NCBI RefSeq assembly: GCF_014762745.1
Contig: NZ_JABURJ010000104.1
Coordinates: 1 to 64,000, forward strand
Reading direction: 5' to 3'
DNA: 64,000 nt
Source of the DNA: Kangiella sp.
GTDB lineage: Bacteria; Pseudomonadota; Gammaproteobacteria; Enterobacterales; Kangiellaceae
The notes under the pieces: model-generated
Seen by the model: only the letters and a program-made list of their open reading frames with translations
What the model was told of the DNA's origin: nothing
Database searches by the model: none
Program-made: the position numbers and the translations under genes
Shown here: one piece after another, positions 34,383 to 43,742 of the stretch
Layout: each line of letters opens with the position of its first letter
Position numbering within the stretch: the first letter of the stretch is position 1

Positions 34383-36749
34383 ATGTATACAATTGACCCA
34401 CAAAATCACCATCGCATCGAACAGCGTGCAAGACTTTATCGCGAAACCTATTCGGCTTTTGCCCACTGGGCAGATGGATACGGGGTTATACAACACAGCG
34501 ATGAAACACAAGTTCGCATATTTGATCTGTGCCAGCAACTGGTGTGTGAAGGGCGCTTCCAACAAATTGAAGATGTGCTGGATATTTTGTCAGCTGCTGA
34601 CCGTTTGACAAGTGCGGCGATGTGGTTGGTGGTGCATATGACTTACAGCACCAAGGTGGATTTTTCCGGCAGTGCACTCGACGCTGAAGACTTTAAATCC
34701 AACCCCCAAGGGCATACCGGCGGCTCCCTGAATATGGTGCCCGCCTATGTGGCTTACATGGTCGCTAACCGTCTGGCCGGAATCACACGAAGTTGGTTGA
34801 TGGGGCAGGGCCACTGTGTGGCGGCCATCGACGCGGTCAATGTGTTACTGCAGAACCTCTATCCGGAACAGGGGGAGCGCTACCCCCTAAGTGATGAAGG
34901 TCTGTCGCAATTGGCCAAGGATTTTTACAGCTACGCGATTACGGATGATGGTTGCCCCGGTGTCCCATTAGGCAGTCATGTCAATCCACACACGGCGGGC
35001 GGTTTGATTGAAGGTGGCTACCTGGGTTTTGCCGAGCTGCAATACGTGCATATGCCTCTGCCCGGTGAACGCCTGGTGGCATTCCTGAGTGACGGTGCTT
35101 TTGAAGAACAGCGCGGTAGTGACTGGGCCAGCCGTTGGTGGCGGGCCGAGGACTGTGGTCTGGTAACACCGGTGATGATCGCCAATGGCCGGCGTATTGA
35201 TCAGCGCTCCACCATGTATCAGCAGGGCGGCCTGACCTGGTTTTATGAGCATTTGGAGCAGAACGACTTTCATCCGATCGCCATCGACGGGCGCGATCCA
35301 GCTGCGTTTATCTGGGGAATATTTGAATCTGAAGCACGCTTGCAAGCCTGCAGTGCACATATTCGTGCAGGAAAAATGTGTTATCCGGTGAAACTGCCGT
35401 ACCTGATTGCCGAAACGGAAAAAGGCTACGGTTTTTACGGTGCTGGCACCAATGCAGCCCACGGCACGCCTTTGCCCGGCAACCCTCGTAGCGATGCCGG
35501 GGCTCGGCAGCTATTCAATGAACACGCTGCCAGGCTCTTTCTGCCGCCTACTGAGCTGACCAGTGCAATCGAAAAAATAACACAACATAAGGCGGATAAC
35601 CGGGTACCGGAAAAATACCATGCGCTCGGTCAGCGTGATGTCGTTTTAAAACTACCAACTGCTTCACCACAGTGCGAAAAGGGGCAAGCATTGTCACCCA
35701 TGGCAGCCGTAGATAAGCGCTTGTGTGAGTGGCATCTCGCCAATCCGGGCGTGCGCGTACGTATCGGCAACCCTGATGAGCTACGCAGTAACCGCATGGG
35801 CCAAACGCTGGACCTTCTCAAACACCGGGTGTTAAACCCGGAAGATGGTGTGGCCGAATCGATACATGGTTCTGTCATTACCGCACTTAATGAGGAGGCC
35901 GTAGTAAGCGCGGCACTGGCCAATAAAGGTGGCATGAATCTGGTGGTCAGTTATGAAGCCTTTGCCATGAAAATGATTGGCGCACTACGTCAGGAAATAA
36001 TTTTTGCACGGCACCAAAAAGAACTCAATCGACCTGCACGATGGCTATCGCTTCCGGTTATTGCTACTTCACATTTGTGGGAGAATGGCAAAAATGAGCA
36101 ATCCCATCAGGATTCATCGTTTGGTGAAGTGTTGTTAGGTGAAATGAGCGATATGACGCGCGTTGTTTATCCCGCAGATGCTAGCACTGCTGTTGCCTGC
36201 CTTGATGCATGCTATCAGAGCCAAGGCCAAATTTGGGCGATGACCATTCCCAAACAGGAAATCACGACAACTTTCAGCTCTGAACAGGCTCAACAATTGG
36301 TCGAAGAGGGCGCTCTGACAGTGGAAGAGGATGACACCGTCGTTGTGGAACTGGTGGCGGTTGGAGCCTACCAGTTACGCGTGTGCCATGAAGTCCGTCA
36401 GGCATTGCGAGATAATGGCATTGGCAGCCGTATCACATACCTGCTTGAACCTGGCCGTTTTAGGATTCCACGCGACGAGCATGAAAAGGCCATTGTCAGC
36501 AGGCTTGTAGAGAAGTCACAATTTTTTGATAACTCAGTTCGCTTGCGTGTATTTGTATCCCATATGCGGCCTGAGGTTCTTTTAGGTGTTTGTCGACCTC
36601 TAGATCTGGGTAGTGACCGTTGTTTGGCATTTGGGTATCGCAACCGCGGTGGCACATTGGATACGCAGGGCTTGCTGGAAGCGAATCAGTGTAGTGACAA
36701 ATTCATCGTAGCAGAAGTTCTACAAAGAATAAGTTCGGGAGGAGAGTGA
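34383..36749 (+). CDS. xfp: Phosphoketolase (xylulose-5-P/fructose-6-P)
   Basis: A 788-residue thiamine-diphosphate enzyme of full length. It shows GHTGGSLNMVPAYVAY, MGQGHCVAA, LSDGAFEEQRGSDWAS (TPP/Mg site), EKGYGFYGAGTNAAHGTPLP and the second-half STAVACLDACYQSQGQIWAM. It cleaves xylulose-5-P or fructose-6-P with phosphate to acetyl-phosphate plus glyceraldehyde-3-P or erythrose-4-P. It ends exactly where the permease gene starts (zero gap). With AckA it yields ATP by substrate-level phosphorylation. Confidence 0.97.
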   Translation: MYTIDPQNHHRIEQRARLYRETYSAFAHWADGYGVIQHSDETQVRIFDLCQQLVCEGRFQQIEDVLDILSAADRLTSAAMWLVVHMTYSTKVDFSGSALDAEDFKSNPQGHTGGSLNMVPAYVAYMVANRLAGITRSWLMGQGHCVAAIDAVNVLLQNLYPEQGERYPLSDEGLSQLAKDFYSYAITDDGCPGVPLGSHVNPHTAGGLIEGGYLGFAELQYVHMPLPGERLVAFLSDGAFEEQRGSDWASRWWRAEDCGLVTPVMIANGRRIDQRSTMYQQGGLTWFYEHLEQNDFHPIAIDGRDPAAFIWGIFESEARLQACSAHIRAGKMCYPVKLPYLIAETEKGYGFYGAGTNAAHGTPLPGNPRSDAGARQLFNEHAARLFLPPTELTSAIEKITQHKADNRVPEKYHALGQRDVVLKLPTASPQCEKGQALSPMAAVDKRLCEWHLANPGVRVRIGNPDELRSNRMGQTLDLLKHRVLNPEDGVAESIHGSVITALNEEAVVSAALANKGGMNLVVSYEAFAMKMIGALRQEIIFARHQKELNRPARWLSLPVIATSHLWENGKNEQSHQDSSFGEVLLGEMSDMTRVVYPADASTAVACLDACYQSQGQIWAMTIPKQEITTTFSSEQAQQLVEEGALTVEEDDTVVVELVAVGAYQLRVCHEVRQALRDNGIGSRITYLLEPGRFRIPRDEHEKAIVSRLVEKSQFFDNSVRLRVFVSHMRPEVLLGVCRPLDLGSDRCLAFGYRNRGGTLDTQGLLEANQCSDKFIVAEVLQRISSGGE

Positions 36750-38096
36750 ATGAAGCAAGACACAGATCGCACGACTCACTATGATAAGGGTAGCTTAACG
36801 CTCTCCGGTACCGTGATGCTGGGGACAGGAGTCATGATAGGCGCAGGCATTTTTGCACTGACCGGGCAAATGGCGGAAATGGCGGGCGTACTGTTCCCGC
36901 TGGCATTTGTGGCAGCAGCGATGGTCGTTTCTTTCAGTGCCTACTCTTACGTCAAAATTTCCAATGCCTATCCCTCAGCCGGAGGGATAGGAATGTATTT
37001 ACATAAGGCCTATGGCGACAGCTTGCCGACAGCGTTCAATGCCCTGTTGATGTACTTCTCCATGGTGATCGCGCAGAGTTTCCTGGCGCGCACGTTTGGC
37101 TCCTATACCATGCAATTATTCGGCGGTGATGAATCCGGACAAATGGTGGCGATGCTGGGTGTGGGGCTGATTATTTTTGCGTTTATCGTCAATCTGTTAA
37201 GTAACCGCTTTATTCAAAAGGTAGCTGGGTTTATCGGAGTGTTAAAGATTGGCGGAATTTTGGTGTTCGGCATTATCGGTGTGTGGGTGGCTGATAGCCT
37301 AGCGCTAGATTTCGGTCACATGGGTAACGTTGAAGTCTCCGGAAATTTTCTTGGTGCTACCGCTCTCGGGATTTTGGCTTTTAAAGGTTTTACCACCATT
37401 ACCAACAGTGGATCTGAGGTAATCGATCCTAAGCGAAATGTTGGAAGAGCTATCGTTATCTCTATTGTTGCGTGTGTAGTCATCTACACCCTGGTTGGCT
37501 TTTCAGTAGCCAGTAACCTATCCCTGAGTGAAATCATAGATACTCGCGATTACTCCCTGGCAGCGGCTGCGCGACCAGCGCTTGGAGAATACGGAGTATG
37601 GTTTACAGTCGCAATTGCCATGACGGCAACTGCGGGCGGCATTCTTGCCAGTATTTTTGCGGTGTCCCGGATGCTGGCTATGTTGACCGAAATGAAACTG
37701 GTTCCCCACAGACATTTCGGCATGCCGGGAAGTATCCAAAAACATACACTTGCCTATACCGTGGTACTCGGTATTTTTCTTACGGCCTTTTTTGACCTGT
37801 CGCGGATAGCCGCCCTGGGTATTGTTTTTTATCTGGTCATGGACATTGCCATTCATTGGGGCGTGATTCGTTATTTGGCGGATGAAATTAAAGCAATGCG
37901 CTGGGTACCGATTGTAGCCATTATTTTCGATTTGCTGACACTGTTCGGTTTTGTTTGGGTGAAACTGAACGCTGACCCGTGGGTTATCGGTGTTGCTCTT
38001 ATCACGATGTTACTGATCGCAGCGGGCGAGAGGTGGTTCTTGCATTCGAATAGACGGCAACGACTACTACACGAAGACGGTAAGCACCAGCATTGA
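36750..38096 (+). CDS. APC-family permease
   Basis: A 448-residue membrane protein with about 12 helices. The APC signature in helix 1 is LGTGVMIGAGIFALTGQMAE, and the helix 6 region has TITNSGSEVIDPKRNVGRAI. It belongs to the basic or neutral amino-acid and nucleobase-type permeases. The substrate cannot be read. A strong GGGAGGAG ribosome site overlaps the end of xfp, so it is part of the same operon. It may import a substrate or export the acetate product. Confidence 0.9.
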   Translation: MKQDTDRTTHYDKGSLTLSGTVMLGTGVMIGAGIFALTGQMAEMAGVLFPLAFVAAAMVVSFSAYSYVKISNAYPSAGGIGMYLHKAYGDSLPTAFNALLMYFSMVIAQSFLARTFGSYTMQLFGGDESGQMVAMLGVGLIIFAFIVNLLSNRFIQKVAGFIGVLKIGGILVFGIIGVWVADSLALDFGHMGNVEVSGNFLGATALGILAFKGFTTITNSGSEVIDPKRNVGRAIVISIVACVVIYTLVGFSVASNLSLSEIIDTRDYSLAAAARPALGEYGVWFTVAIAMTATAGGILASIFAVSRMLAMLTEMKLVPHRHFGMPGSIQKHTLAYTVVLGIFLTAFFDLSRIAALGIVFYLVMDIAIHWGVIRYLADEIKAMRWVPIVAIIFDLLTLFGFVWVKLNADPWVIGVALITMLLIAAGERWFLHSNRRQRLLHEDGKHQH

Positions 38097-38146
38097 TGCC
38101 TACTGTTCAAAGTTAAAAATCACTTTGTTAACTTGGGAAAATGTAT

Positions 38147-38745
38147 ATGAACGATATTAATGAACCCAACGAAACCCGGCGCCGGTTTTTGATAGGCGCT
38201 ACCTCTTTTGTGGCCGGTGCCGGCCTCGTGGGTGTCGCCACCCCGTTTGTGCAATCGTGGAATCCAAGCGTCAAGGCGCGGGCGGTGGGTGCCCCAGTAA
38301 GAGTGGATGTCAGCAAGATCGAGCCGGGCACCATGATTACTGCTGAATGCAGGGCAAGCCGGTATGGGTGCTGAGGCGCACTCCTCAAAACCTTCAGAAT
38401 CTTGATAAGCCCGATCATCGTGACGAATTGCGAGATCCGGACTCGGATGTTAATCAACAGCCGGAGTATGCCAGTAATTCGTATCGCAGTATCAGAGATG
38501 ACATATTTGTGGCGGTGGGGATTTGTACGCACCTGGGGTGTGTGCCGAACTATGAGCCTGAAGGGATGAAAGGTGTAGAACATGCCTTGTTTTTTTGTCC
38601 CTGTCACGGTTCGAAATTTGATTTGGCTGGAAGGGTATTCAAAGGCGTACCCGCACCGACTAATTTGACTATTCCACCGCATCAGTACCTCGATAACAAT
38701 ATCCTGGAAATTGGCGCCGATGCTTCACAAGCTAGTATAGATTGA
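38147..38745 (+). pseudogene. petA: Rieske iron-sulfur subunit gene (bc1 complex), frameshifted
   Basis: Residues of the first part (NETRRRFLIGATSFVAGAGL, the TAT-type anchor, then PVRVDVSKIEPGTMITAE) continue in another frame as QGKPVWVLRRTPQNLQNLDK, then the cluster-binding CTHLGC and CPCHGS. One base is missing near 38,348, where GAATGCAGGG stands for the expected GAATGGCAGGG. The rest of the reading frame is open to 38745. It is a lone Rieske gene without cytochrome b or c1 neighbours. The ATG at 38147 fits the GGGA ribosome site better than 38141. A sequencing error is possible. Confidence 0.8.
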
Positions 38746-39179
38746 TGCAGATATGGTCGTTGAGTGTTTATATTCTCCAATAGCTAAAGAGAAAGAGGAG
38801 CAAAGCTTTTCTAACAACAGCGTAAGTGGCAGGAAATAGAAACACAGCATCAATAATAACAGAGCCTACCAGGTACAGTTAAAACTTTTGGGAATCATAT
38901 TGCCAAATTTGGCAATATGTTAAAGTACTTGTTAATCTCATTATATGGATTGGTCATGGATCTTTCATTGACATTGATCCTGTAATCATATTTCCGCAAA
39001 TTATTTTCATTTACTTTACAACAACTTGGAAAGAGGGAATAAATATGTTGCCAAAGTATTGGTATTAAATATCGGGATTTGGAATTGCGTCAGTTTATTT
39101 TTGTTACTTGTGCAAGCTAAGTTGGTACAGCTCATTGATGATCCAGCGTTAGTTCTGTTTTACAGAGGAGTATATTGAA
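38746..39179. other. Intergenic region with a 24-bp perfect palindrome
   Basis: The stretch has no open frame I can support. The palindrome at 38896-38919 is listed separately. A TTGACA-like hexamer lies at about 38,970 with a poor -10. A GAGGAG ribosome site belongs to the next gene. Confidence 0.5.
38896..38919. promoter_or_regulatory. Perfect 24-bp palindrome upstream of the clsB-like gene
   Basis: Halves CATATTGCCAAA and TTTGGCAATATG join with no spacer. It lies ~260 bases before the clsB-like gene. There is no T run and no loop, so it is more like a protein-binding site than a terminator. Confidence 0.55.
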
Positions 39180-40304
39180 ATGCATAGCATCATCGACACG
39201 AATCCTTCCGTTTGTGGATGTCTGGAAGGCCTGGATATCGGGAGCGAGTCCTTTTGTGTCTTTAATGAGGGAGACGCACTCTATGCATCGATGCTGGATT
39301 CTATTGCGAAGGCGGAAAACAGCATACTGTTGGAAAGCTATATTTTTGCCGACGACAGCTTGGGACAACAGTTTTGTCGAGCATTGATTGAACGGGCGCT
39401 GGCTGGCGTTAAAGTGAAAGTTCATATCGATGCCGCGGGTTCCCTGTTCTGGTTCTCGCGCAAGATGCAAAATCACATGCGCGATAATGGTGTGGAACTG
39501 CGCTGGTTCCACCGTTGGAGCTGGCGCAGACCATGGCGCTATAACCACCGCAATCATCGTAAATTGCTGATAGTTGATAACCGTATCGCCTATCTCGGCG
39601 GTTTCAATATTCACAAGGAAAATTCCTGCAAACACTATGGTGAGGCCCGTTGGCGTGATACCCATGTGAGCTTTGATGGTTCGCTTGTCAGCGTGGCGGC
39701 GCAGTTGTTTGATGCATTTTGGCACGGGAAGCTGCGTTCGCAGCCTCTACAAAAGGCCGAAGGTAGCAAACTTCTGCACAATCAAACGCTAAGCTGTCGC
39801 CACCGTCTGCGCTGTGTGTATGGGGAAGCCTTTAGCAAGGCTAAAAAGTATATTTACCTGACGACACCCTATTTTGTTCCCGACAATCATACGCTCAGGC
39901 AATTATGCAAGGCGGCAGAGCGGGGTGTGGATGTCCGGCTATTGGTCCCCGGCAAAACCGATGTACGCATAGCGCGCTGGGCCGCTCGACATATTTATGC
40001 ATCGCTACTTGAATCTGGTGTAAAGATATACGAATACCTGCCCCGGGTACTGCACGCAAAGACCGTGGTGACCGACGATCATTGGTCGATGGTGGGTACG
40101 TCCAATCTGGACTATCGAAGTTTATTCACAAACTACGAACTGAACCTTGCAACCATCGACCAACAACTGGCGAGAAAGCTCAAGCAGCAGTTCATTGAGG
40201 ATTTATCATTGTCGGAATGTATATCACTTAACGACTGGAAAAAGCGTGATGGTGTAACGAGGTGGCAGGGACGTGTGGCTATGATACTTAAACGTTGGTT
40301 GTGA
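39180..40304 (+). CDS. clsB: Phospholipase D-family protein, cardiolipin synthase-like
   Basis: A 374-residue protein with both HKD motifs: NHRNHRKLLIVDNRIAYLGG (about residues 121-140) and VLHAKTVVTDDHWSMVGTSN (about residues 295-315), each in the H-x-K-x4-D form. It is of ClsB length and lacks a leading transmembrane pair. It likely makes cardiolipin from phosphatidyl donors at the inner membrane. GAGGAG precedes the ATG. It is separated from the metabolic operon by the palindrome-bearing gap and followed by the decayed cti gene. Confidence 0.85.
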   Translation: MHSIIDTNPSVCGCLEGLDIGSESFCVFNEGDALYASMLDSIAKAENSILLESYIFADDSLGQQFCRALIERALAGVKVKVHIDAAGSLFWFSRKMQNHMRDNGVELRWFHRWSWRRPWRYNHRNHRKLLIVDNRIAYLGGFNIHKENSCKHYGEARWRDTHVSFDGSLVSVAAQLFDAFWHGKLRSQPLQKAEGSKLLHNQTLSCRHRLRCVYGEAFSKAKKYIYLTTPYFVPDNHTLRQLCKAAERGVDVRLLVPGKTDVRIARWAARHIYASLLESGVKIYEYLPRVLHAKTVVTDDHWSMVGTSNLDYRSLFTNYELNLATIDQQLARKLKQQFIEDLSLSECISLNDWKKRDGVTRWQGRVAMILKRWL

Positions 40305-40369
40305 AATTCTTGTATTTAATAAAGAAGCTGGTGAAGTTTGTCTGTTGCTGCCAACGTCTTGGCTGACGG

Positions 40370-41092
40370 CTTGTTGATGCCAAAATCAACCGACGTAAAG
40401 AAAATTTTGAATTGCCGATGTATGTCTGCCATGGTTGCTATTAGCTCCATGTCAACTGAAACTCAGCTCCTACGATGGACTTTTGCGCGGTGCAACGTCT
40501 CAACTGTTTATAACCCATCAAGGCATCACCACAAGGCTTTTTGTAGATAATCAATCCGTCACCGACAGGCGAAGGCTGGGGTTTCATGAGGTGATAACGT
40601 CAGGGATGTCGGCAACAGGTGGCACGCAGCACAATGGTGATGTCCTATTCAGACTCATTAACGTAACATCACAGAATACTTTTCAAGTGGGTCGGATATT
40701 ACCTGAAAATTTCCCACTGGATATCAACCGCAGATTATCCTGTTCGACTAAAAGTGAGATTGATGATTACCTCTTAATTGATCCAAAATCCGCCATGCCC
40801 TATGGTATGGCGCCTTTACCTCCGCAAGTACAGGCGGTATTGAAGAGTTTGATTAAGCTGGGCTATCACAATTTCAAAAAAGCCGATGCCTTTACCCTCT
40901 GACGTCACTGAAAAACATCGCGAATGGGAGTCGTTTTTTAATCAAGACTCGGTTCGCCATAAGCTTGTTGTACGCTATTTGTATGAGCATCTGTTTTTGG
41001 GGCATTTGGCGATTTCTGATAAAAGTAGGAAGTCGTATTATTTTCGACTAATTCGTTCATCAACACCAATTGGTCTGACTGCCAACGAATAA
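40370..41092 (+). pseudogene. cti: Fatty-acid cis/trans isomerase gene, shattered and truncated
   Basis: The heme-binding start CHGCY can be read only in a shifted frame near 40430. After a frame change, APCQLKLSSYDGLLRGAT-like sequence follows, as in Cti, then a long open stretch 40435-40902 ending in YGMAPLPPQVQAVLKSLIKL. A second shift near 40,890 continues as PSDVTEKHREWESFF, then VVRYLYEHLFLGHLAI and YYFRLIRSSTPIG, another conserved Cti block. Roughly the last half of the ~750-residue enzyme is absent. Cti would have isomerised membrane fatty acids under solvent or metal stress. Confidence 0.75.
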
Positions 41093-41101
41093 GGTAAATT
41101 G

Positions 41102-41329
41102 ATGTCTAACCTTCTTTTACCCGGTGTGGCGCTGGCTGTGCTGGTGGTTTTATTTCTACCGAGGGTACGCAATGCCTCTCTTTGGCGGGCTACGGTAACA
41201 CCACTGGCGACAATAATCGGCAGTGGATTTTTGATTTCCGGGCCGCTACTCAGCCATGTTGTGGCGGCGTGGGCTCCGGTTGCGATGCTGGGGATTCTCC
41301 TGGTGGCGTTTGCTATCCCGGTAGGTTGA
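41102..41329 (+). CDS. Short hydrophobic protein, perhaps a truncated membrane protein
   Basis: A 75-residue frame with two or three hydrophobic segments (VALAVLVVLFLP, ATIIGSGFLISGPLLSHVV, APVAMLGILLVAFAI). There is no clear match to a family I know. It stops abruptly in a region of gene debris, so it may be the N-terminal stub of a larger transporter. Confidence 0.35.
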   Translation: MSNLLLPGVALAVLVVLFLPRVRNASLWRATVTPLATIIGSGFLISGPLLSHVVAAWAPVAMLGILLVAFAIPVG

Positions 41330-41439
41330 TTTCGCAGATCTAAAGTGGCATTAAAGAGACATTTAATGGTGACTCGAACCTGAGTGTTCTCCACGGCCGG
41401 TAGACCGAGAGTTGCCTTGTGGGCATCGCGGGAGCGTTA

Positions 41440-41565
41440 TCAGTGAGAGCAATGCCGGAAGTGATGATTCTGGTGCGCTGTATAACAAACTGGAAGGAAA
41501 AATACTTCCTTTATTACGAGAACCACAAAGGATGGATCAAGGTGATGAAAGCAAGTATTGGGTAA
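41440..41565 (+). pseudogene. glgP: 3' end of an alpha-glucan (glycogen) phosphorylase gene
   Basis: The reading frame ...DSGALYNKLEGKILPL and, after a one-base shift, YYENHKGWIKVMKASIG followed by TAA resembles the C-terminal block of GT35 alpha-glucan phosphorylases (LYxxLExxIxPLYYE ... WxxxMKxSI). No intact N-terminal portion is present. It is a remnant, probably a former member of the metabolic cassette. Short match, so moderate confidence. Confidence 0.5.
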
Positions 41566-41731
41566 AATGCTTCATTTTTTTATAGTCACCGTATAATGTG
41601 GAGGTACGCAAGTGATGCTTACATACGTTAGGGAAAATTAGTTCGAACAATAAATGTAACTTGTCATAACGCCACCTCGTGGGCAAATGGTGATCCTGTC
41701 ACGCAATTAAACTGTCCTAATTCATATTGAT

Positions 41732-42616
41732 TCATTTCGCTGCTCTGGTTGACGAATTCACCAGGAGCATGGCAGCTATAACCAGAAAGACTCCCAGCCA
41801 CTGCATTGAGGAAAGCGATTCAGAAAAATAGGTGTAACCTAAATACAGCCCGAATACAGGCGTTAGAAAGCTGTAGACATTGAGCTTGTATAGTGGCGCA
41901 GTATCCATCAACCAGAACCACAGAATAAAAGGAAGAGCAGTGCCAGGCAATGCCAGCGCCAGTAAGATCCACACATAATCCCAATTCCAACTCATGGGCG
42001 GCAAGGATGTGTTATAAAAAGCCAATAGCGACAGGGGAATAGCCCCCAGTAAGAGCTGGAATCCCATGGCATATAGCACATCGACACGATTAGCAGACTT
42101 CTTCAACAAGATATTGCTGATCGCTAGACCTGCAGCTGCAATAACAACATAGGCGATACCGCTCAATGACTGATCATCTGTGGCGAAAAGGCTTTCCGCA
42201 CTGATGACCACGATTCCTGAAAAGCCGAGTAGGGTGCCCAGCAGTGCCCGCATCCCCATGCGTTCGTTCAGAATATGCCAGCCCAGAAGGCCGGCAATTA
42301 GAGGTTGTGTGTTGGTTAGTACGGTTGCCAGTCCGGGTGTGATTAGGCTGCCCGCATAGAACATGCCCCAGAACCCAATACTCGTTGCGGTTAGACCAAT
42401 GCCAAGGATATAGAGGTAGACTTTAGTGGACCTTGGGAAAGGTCTACCTAGGATCCAAGCGATGACAATTAAAAAGATACCCGCAATCACTGCCCTAAAC
42501 AATGCCGTCAACATAATCGGGGCATACGGTAAACTCAGGGAGATAAGCGGGAAACATGTTGCCCATAACACCATGGTGAATACAGCGCCAATAGTAGCAA
42601 ACACTTTAGGACGCAT
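41732..42616 (-). CDS. EamA/DMT-superfamily transporter
   Basis: A 294-residue protein with about ten transmembrane helices in two EamA repeats (helix patterns AVFTMVLWATCFPLISL at the start and GTALPFILWFWLMDTAPLYK in the second half). Drug/metabolite exporters of this family move small amines, amino acids or toxins. The substrate is unknown. It is on the minus strand and unlinked to its neighbours by operon structure. Confidence 0.9.
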   Translation of the reverse strand: MRPKVFATIGAVFTMVLWATCFPLISLSLPYAPIMLTALFRAVIAGIFLIVIAWILGRPFPRSTKVYLYILGIGLTATSIGFWGMFYAGSLITPGLATVLTNTQPLIAGLLGWHILNERMGMRALLGTLLGFSGIVVISAESLFATDDQSLSGIAYVVIAAAGLAISNILLKKSANRVDVLYAMGFQLLLGAIPLSLLAFYNTSLPPMSWNWDYVWILLALALPGTALPFILWFWLMDTAPLYKLNVYSFLTPVFGLYLGYTYFSESLSSMQWLGVFLVIAAMLLVNSSTRAAK

Positions 42617-42689
42617 GGGTTAAGTCGCTATATCCACTGGCTAGCTGCCGAGTCTTTCAAATGACTTGTTACTCTTCTATTAACATGTT

Positions 42690-43056
42690 TCATTTGTCGA
42701 GTAATGAATCTGTTTGTTTAAGGGTCATTTTTAACTGGACAATAGTTTCGTCAACTTCATCCATGTAATCAAATTTGTATTTGCTCATTTTTTCTTTGAG
42801 ATGCGGGTAGTCATTTGCCATTAAGTTTCTCACAGGCAAGCAATTTTCCCTGCATCATTTCGATTTGTTCTTAAAGACTTTGTAAGCGCTCTTCTTCTTT
42901 GATGGTCGTTTCGAAGCGCGCCTGTTGTTCAGTAACTGCGAGGTCATATTTCTCAATGTCCTTTATTGGGTCATGAGCAGAATGGGCGAAAGCCATTCCA
43001 GAAAACAGTAGCGAGCCGATCAGAGCAAGTGTGTGAAAGAATGATGATTGAGTCAT
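42690..43056 (-). pseudogene. Broken small periplasmic protein
   Basis: Minus-strand start MTQSSFFHTLALIGSLLFSG with a signal peptide ending at MAFAHSAHD, then IKDIEKYDLAVTEQQARFET and a TAA near 42,873. In the same frame EQIEMMQGKLLACEKL continues, and after a frame change MANDYPHLKEKMSKYKFDYM ... DSLLDK ends at 42690. The ancestor was a ~120-residue secreted protein I do not recognise. A 61-residue N-terminal piece could still be produced. It stands next to the copper genes on the same strand. Confidence 0.55.
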
Positions 43057-43133
43057 TATTATAATCCTATTATAAACCAGCAACGATAGCGGTTGATAAA
43101 GTGGTTAATAAACGCGTTTAAAAAATATGAAAT

Positions 43134-43727
43134 TTAGTGGTCATGCATTTCAGTCGCGCTGCCCCGAGATGTCAGTATCTGATACTGGTCCTCAGACAGT
43201 GTCGGCAACCGCTGCAAAAAGGCCACCATATTCCAGATACGCTCGTCACTGTGGGTTGGTCCCCACGCCGGCATACCCGATGCTTTTATGCCGTGCTTGA
43301 TAATCCAGAACTGGCGTTGGATAGCTTCTTCTGTCATATTCTCCGATACGTATGCTTTGTTGAGTTGCTGTTGTTCATAAATATCTGTAATTGCTGTTAA
43401 ATCAGGAGGGGAGGGGTAAAGCCCGATTGTTAAGTCACTTTCTTTTTTGCCTGGCTTTAGATGGCAACCTGCACACATGTCATTATAATCTGCACCACCC
43501 GCCAATAATCGATCAGAGGTATTCAAATTGTCAGGAATTTGAATGTTGCTAGCTGCGCGGGCGATGGAACGTTCACGCACAGTTTCTAGCAGCCAGTAAG
43601 TCACTTTGTTGTGGGGCACATCAGCCCCGATCGGGTAAACACCGGAGTAGATAAACAGTCCTCCGCCTAGAAGACCAAGTACAGCAGCAATGAGTAGACT
43701 CTTGATAAAAGCGGTGAGTGATGGCAT
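43134..43727 (-). CDS. Membrane-anchored monoheme cytochrome c
   Basis: A 197-residue protein with an N-terminal membrane helix (residues ~8-28) and a class-I cytochrome c domain with CAGCH (about residue 85); the likely axial Met is in ASGMPAWGP. It is followed upstream on the minus strand by an NTF2-like protein, 15 bases apart, and belongs to the copB-copA operon direction. A role in copper-dependent electron transfer is plausible. Good ribosome site (AGGAA). Confidence 0.9.
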   Translation of the reverse strand: MPSLTAFIKSLLIAAVLGLLGGGLFIYSGVYPIGADVPHNKVTYWLLETVRERSIARAASNIQIPDNLNTSDRLLAGGADYNDMCAGCHLKPGKKESDLTIGLYPSPPDLTAITDIYEQQQLNKAYVSENMTEEAIQRQFWIIKHGIKASGMPAWGPTHSDERIWNMVAFLQRLPTLSEDQYQILTSRGSATEMHDH

Positions 43728-43742
43728 GTGAATTTCCTATTT

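Noticed and set aside
38340..38355. Programmed frameshift in petA
   Set aside because: Rieske genes have none; one missing G in a G-rich run (GCAGGG for GGCAGGG) explains it.
38970..38985. TTGACATTGATCCT as an FNR box before the clsB-like gene
   Set aside because: Three mismatches to TTGAT-N4-ATCAA.
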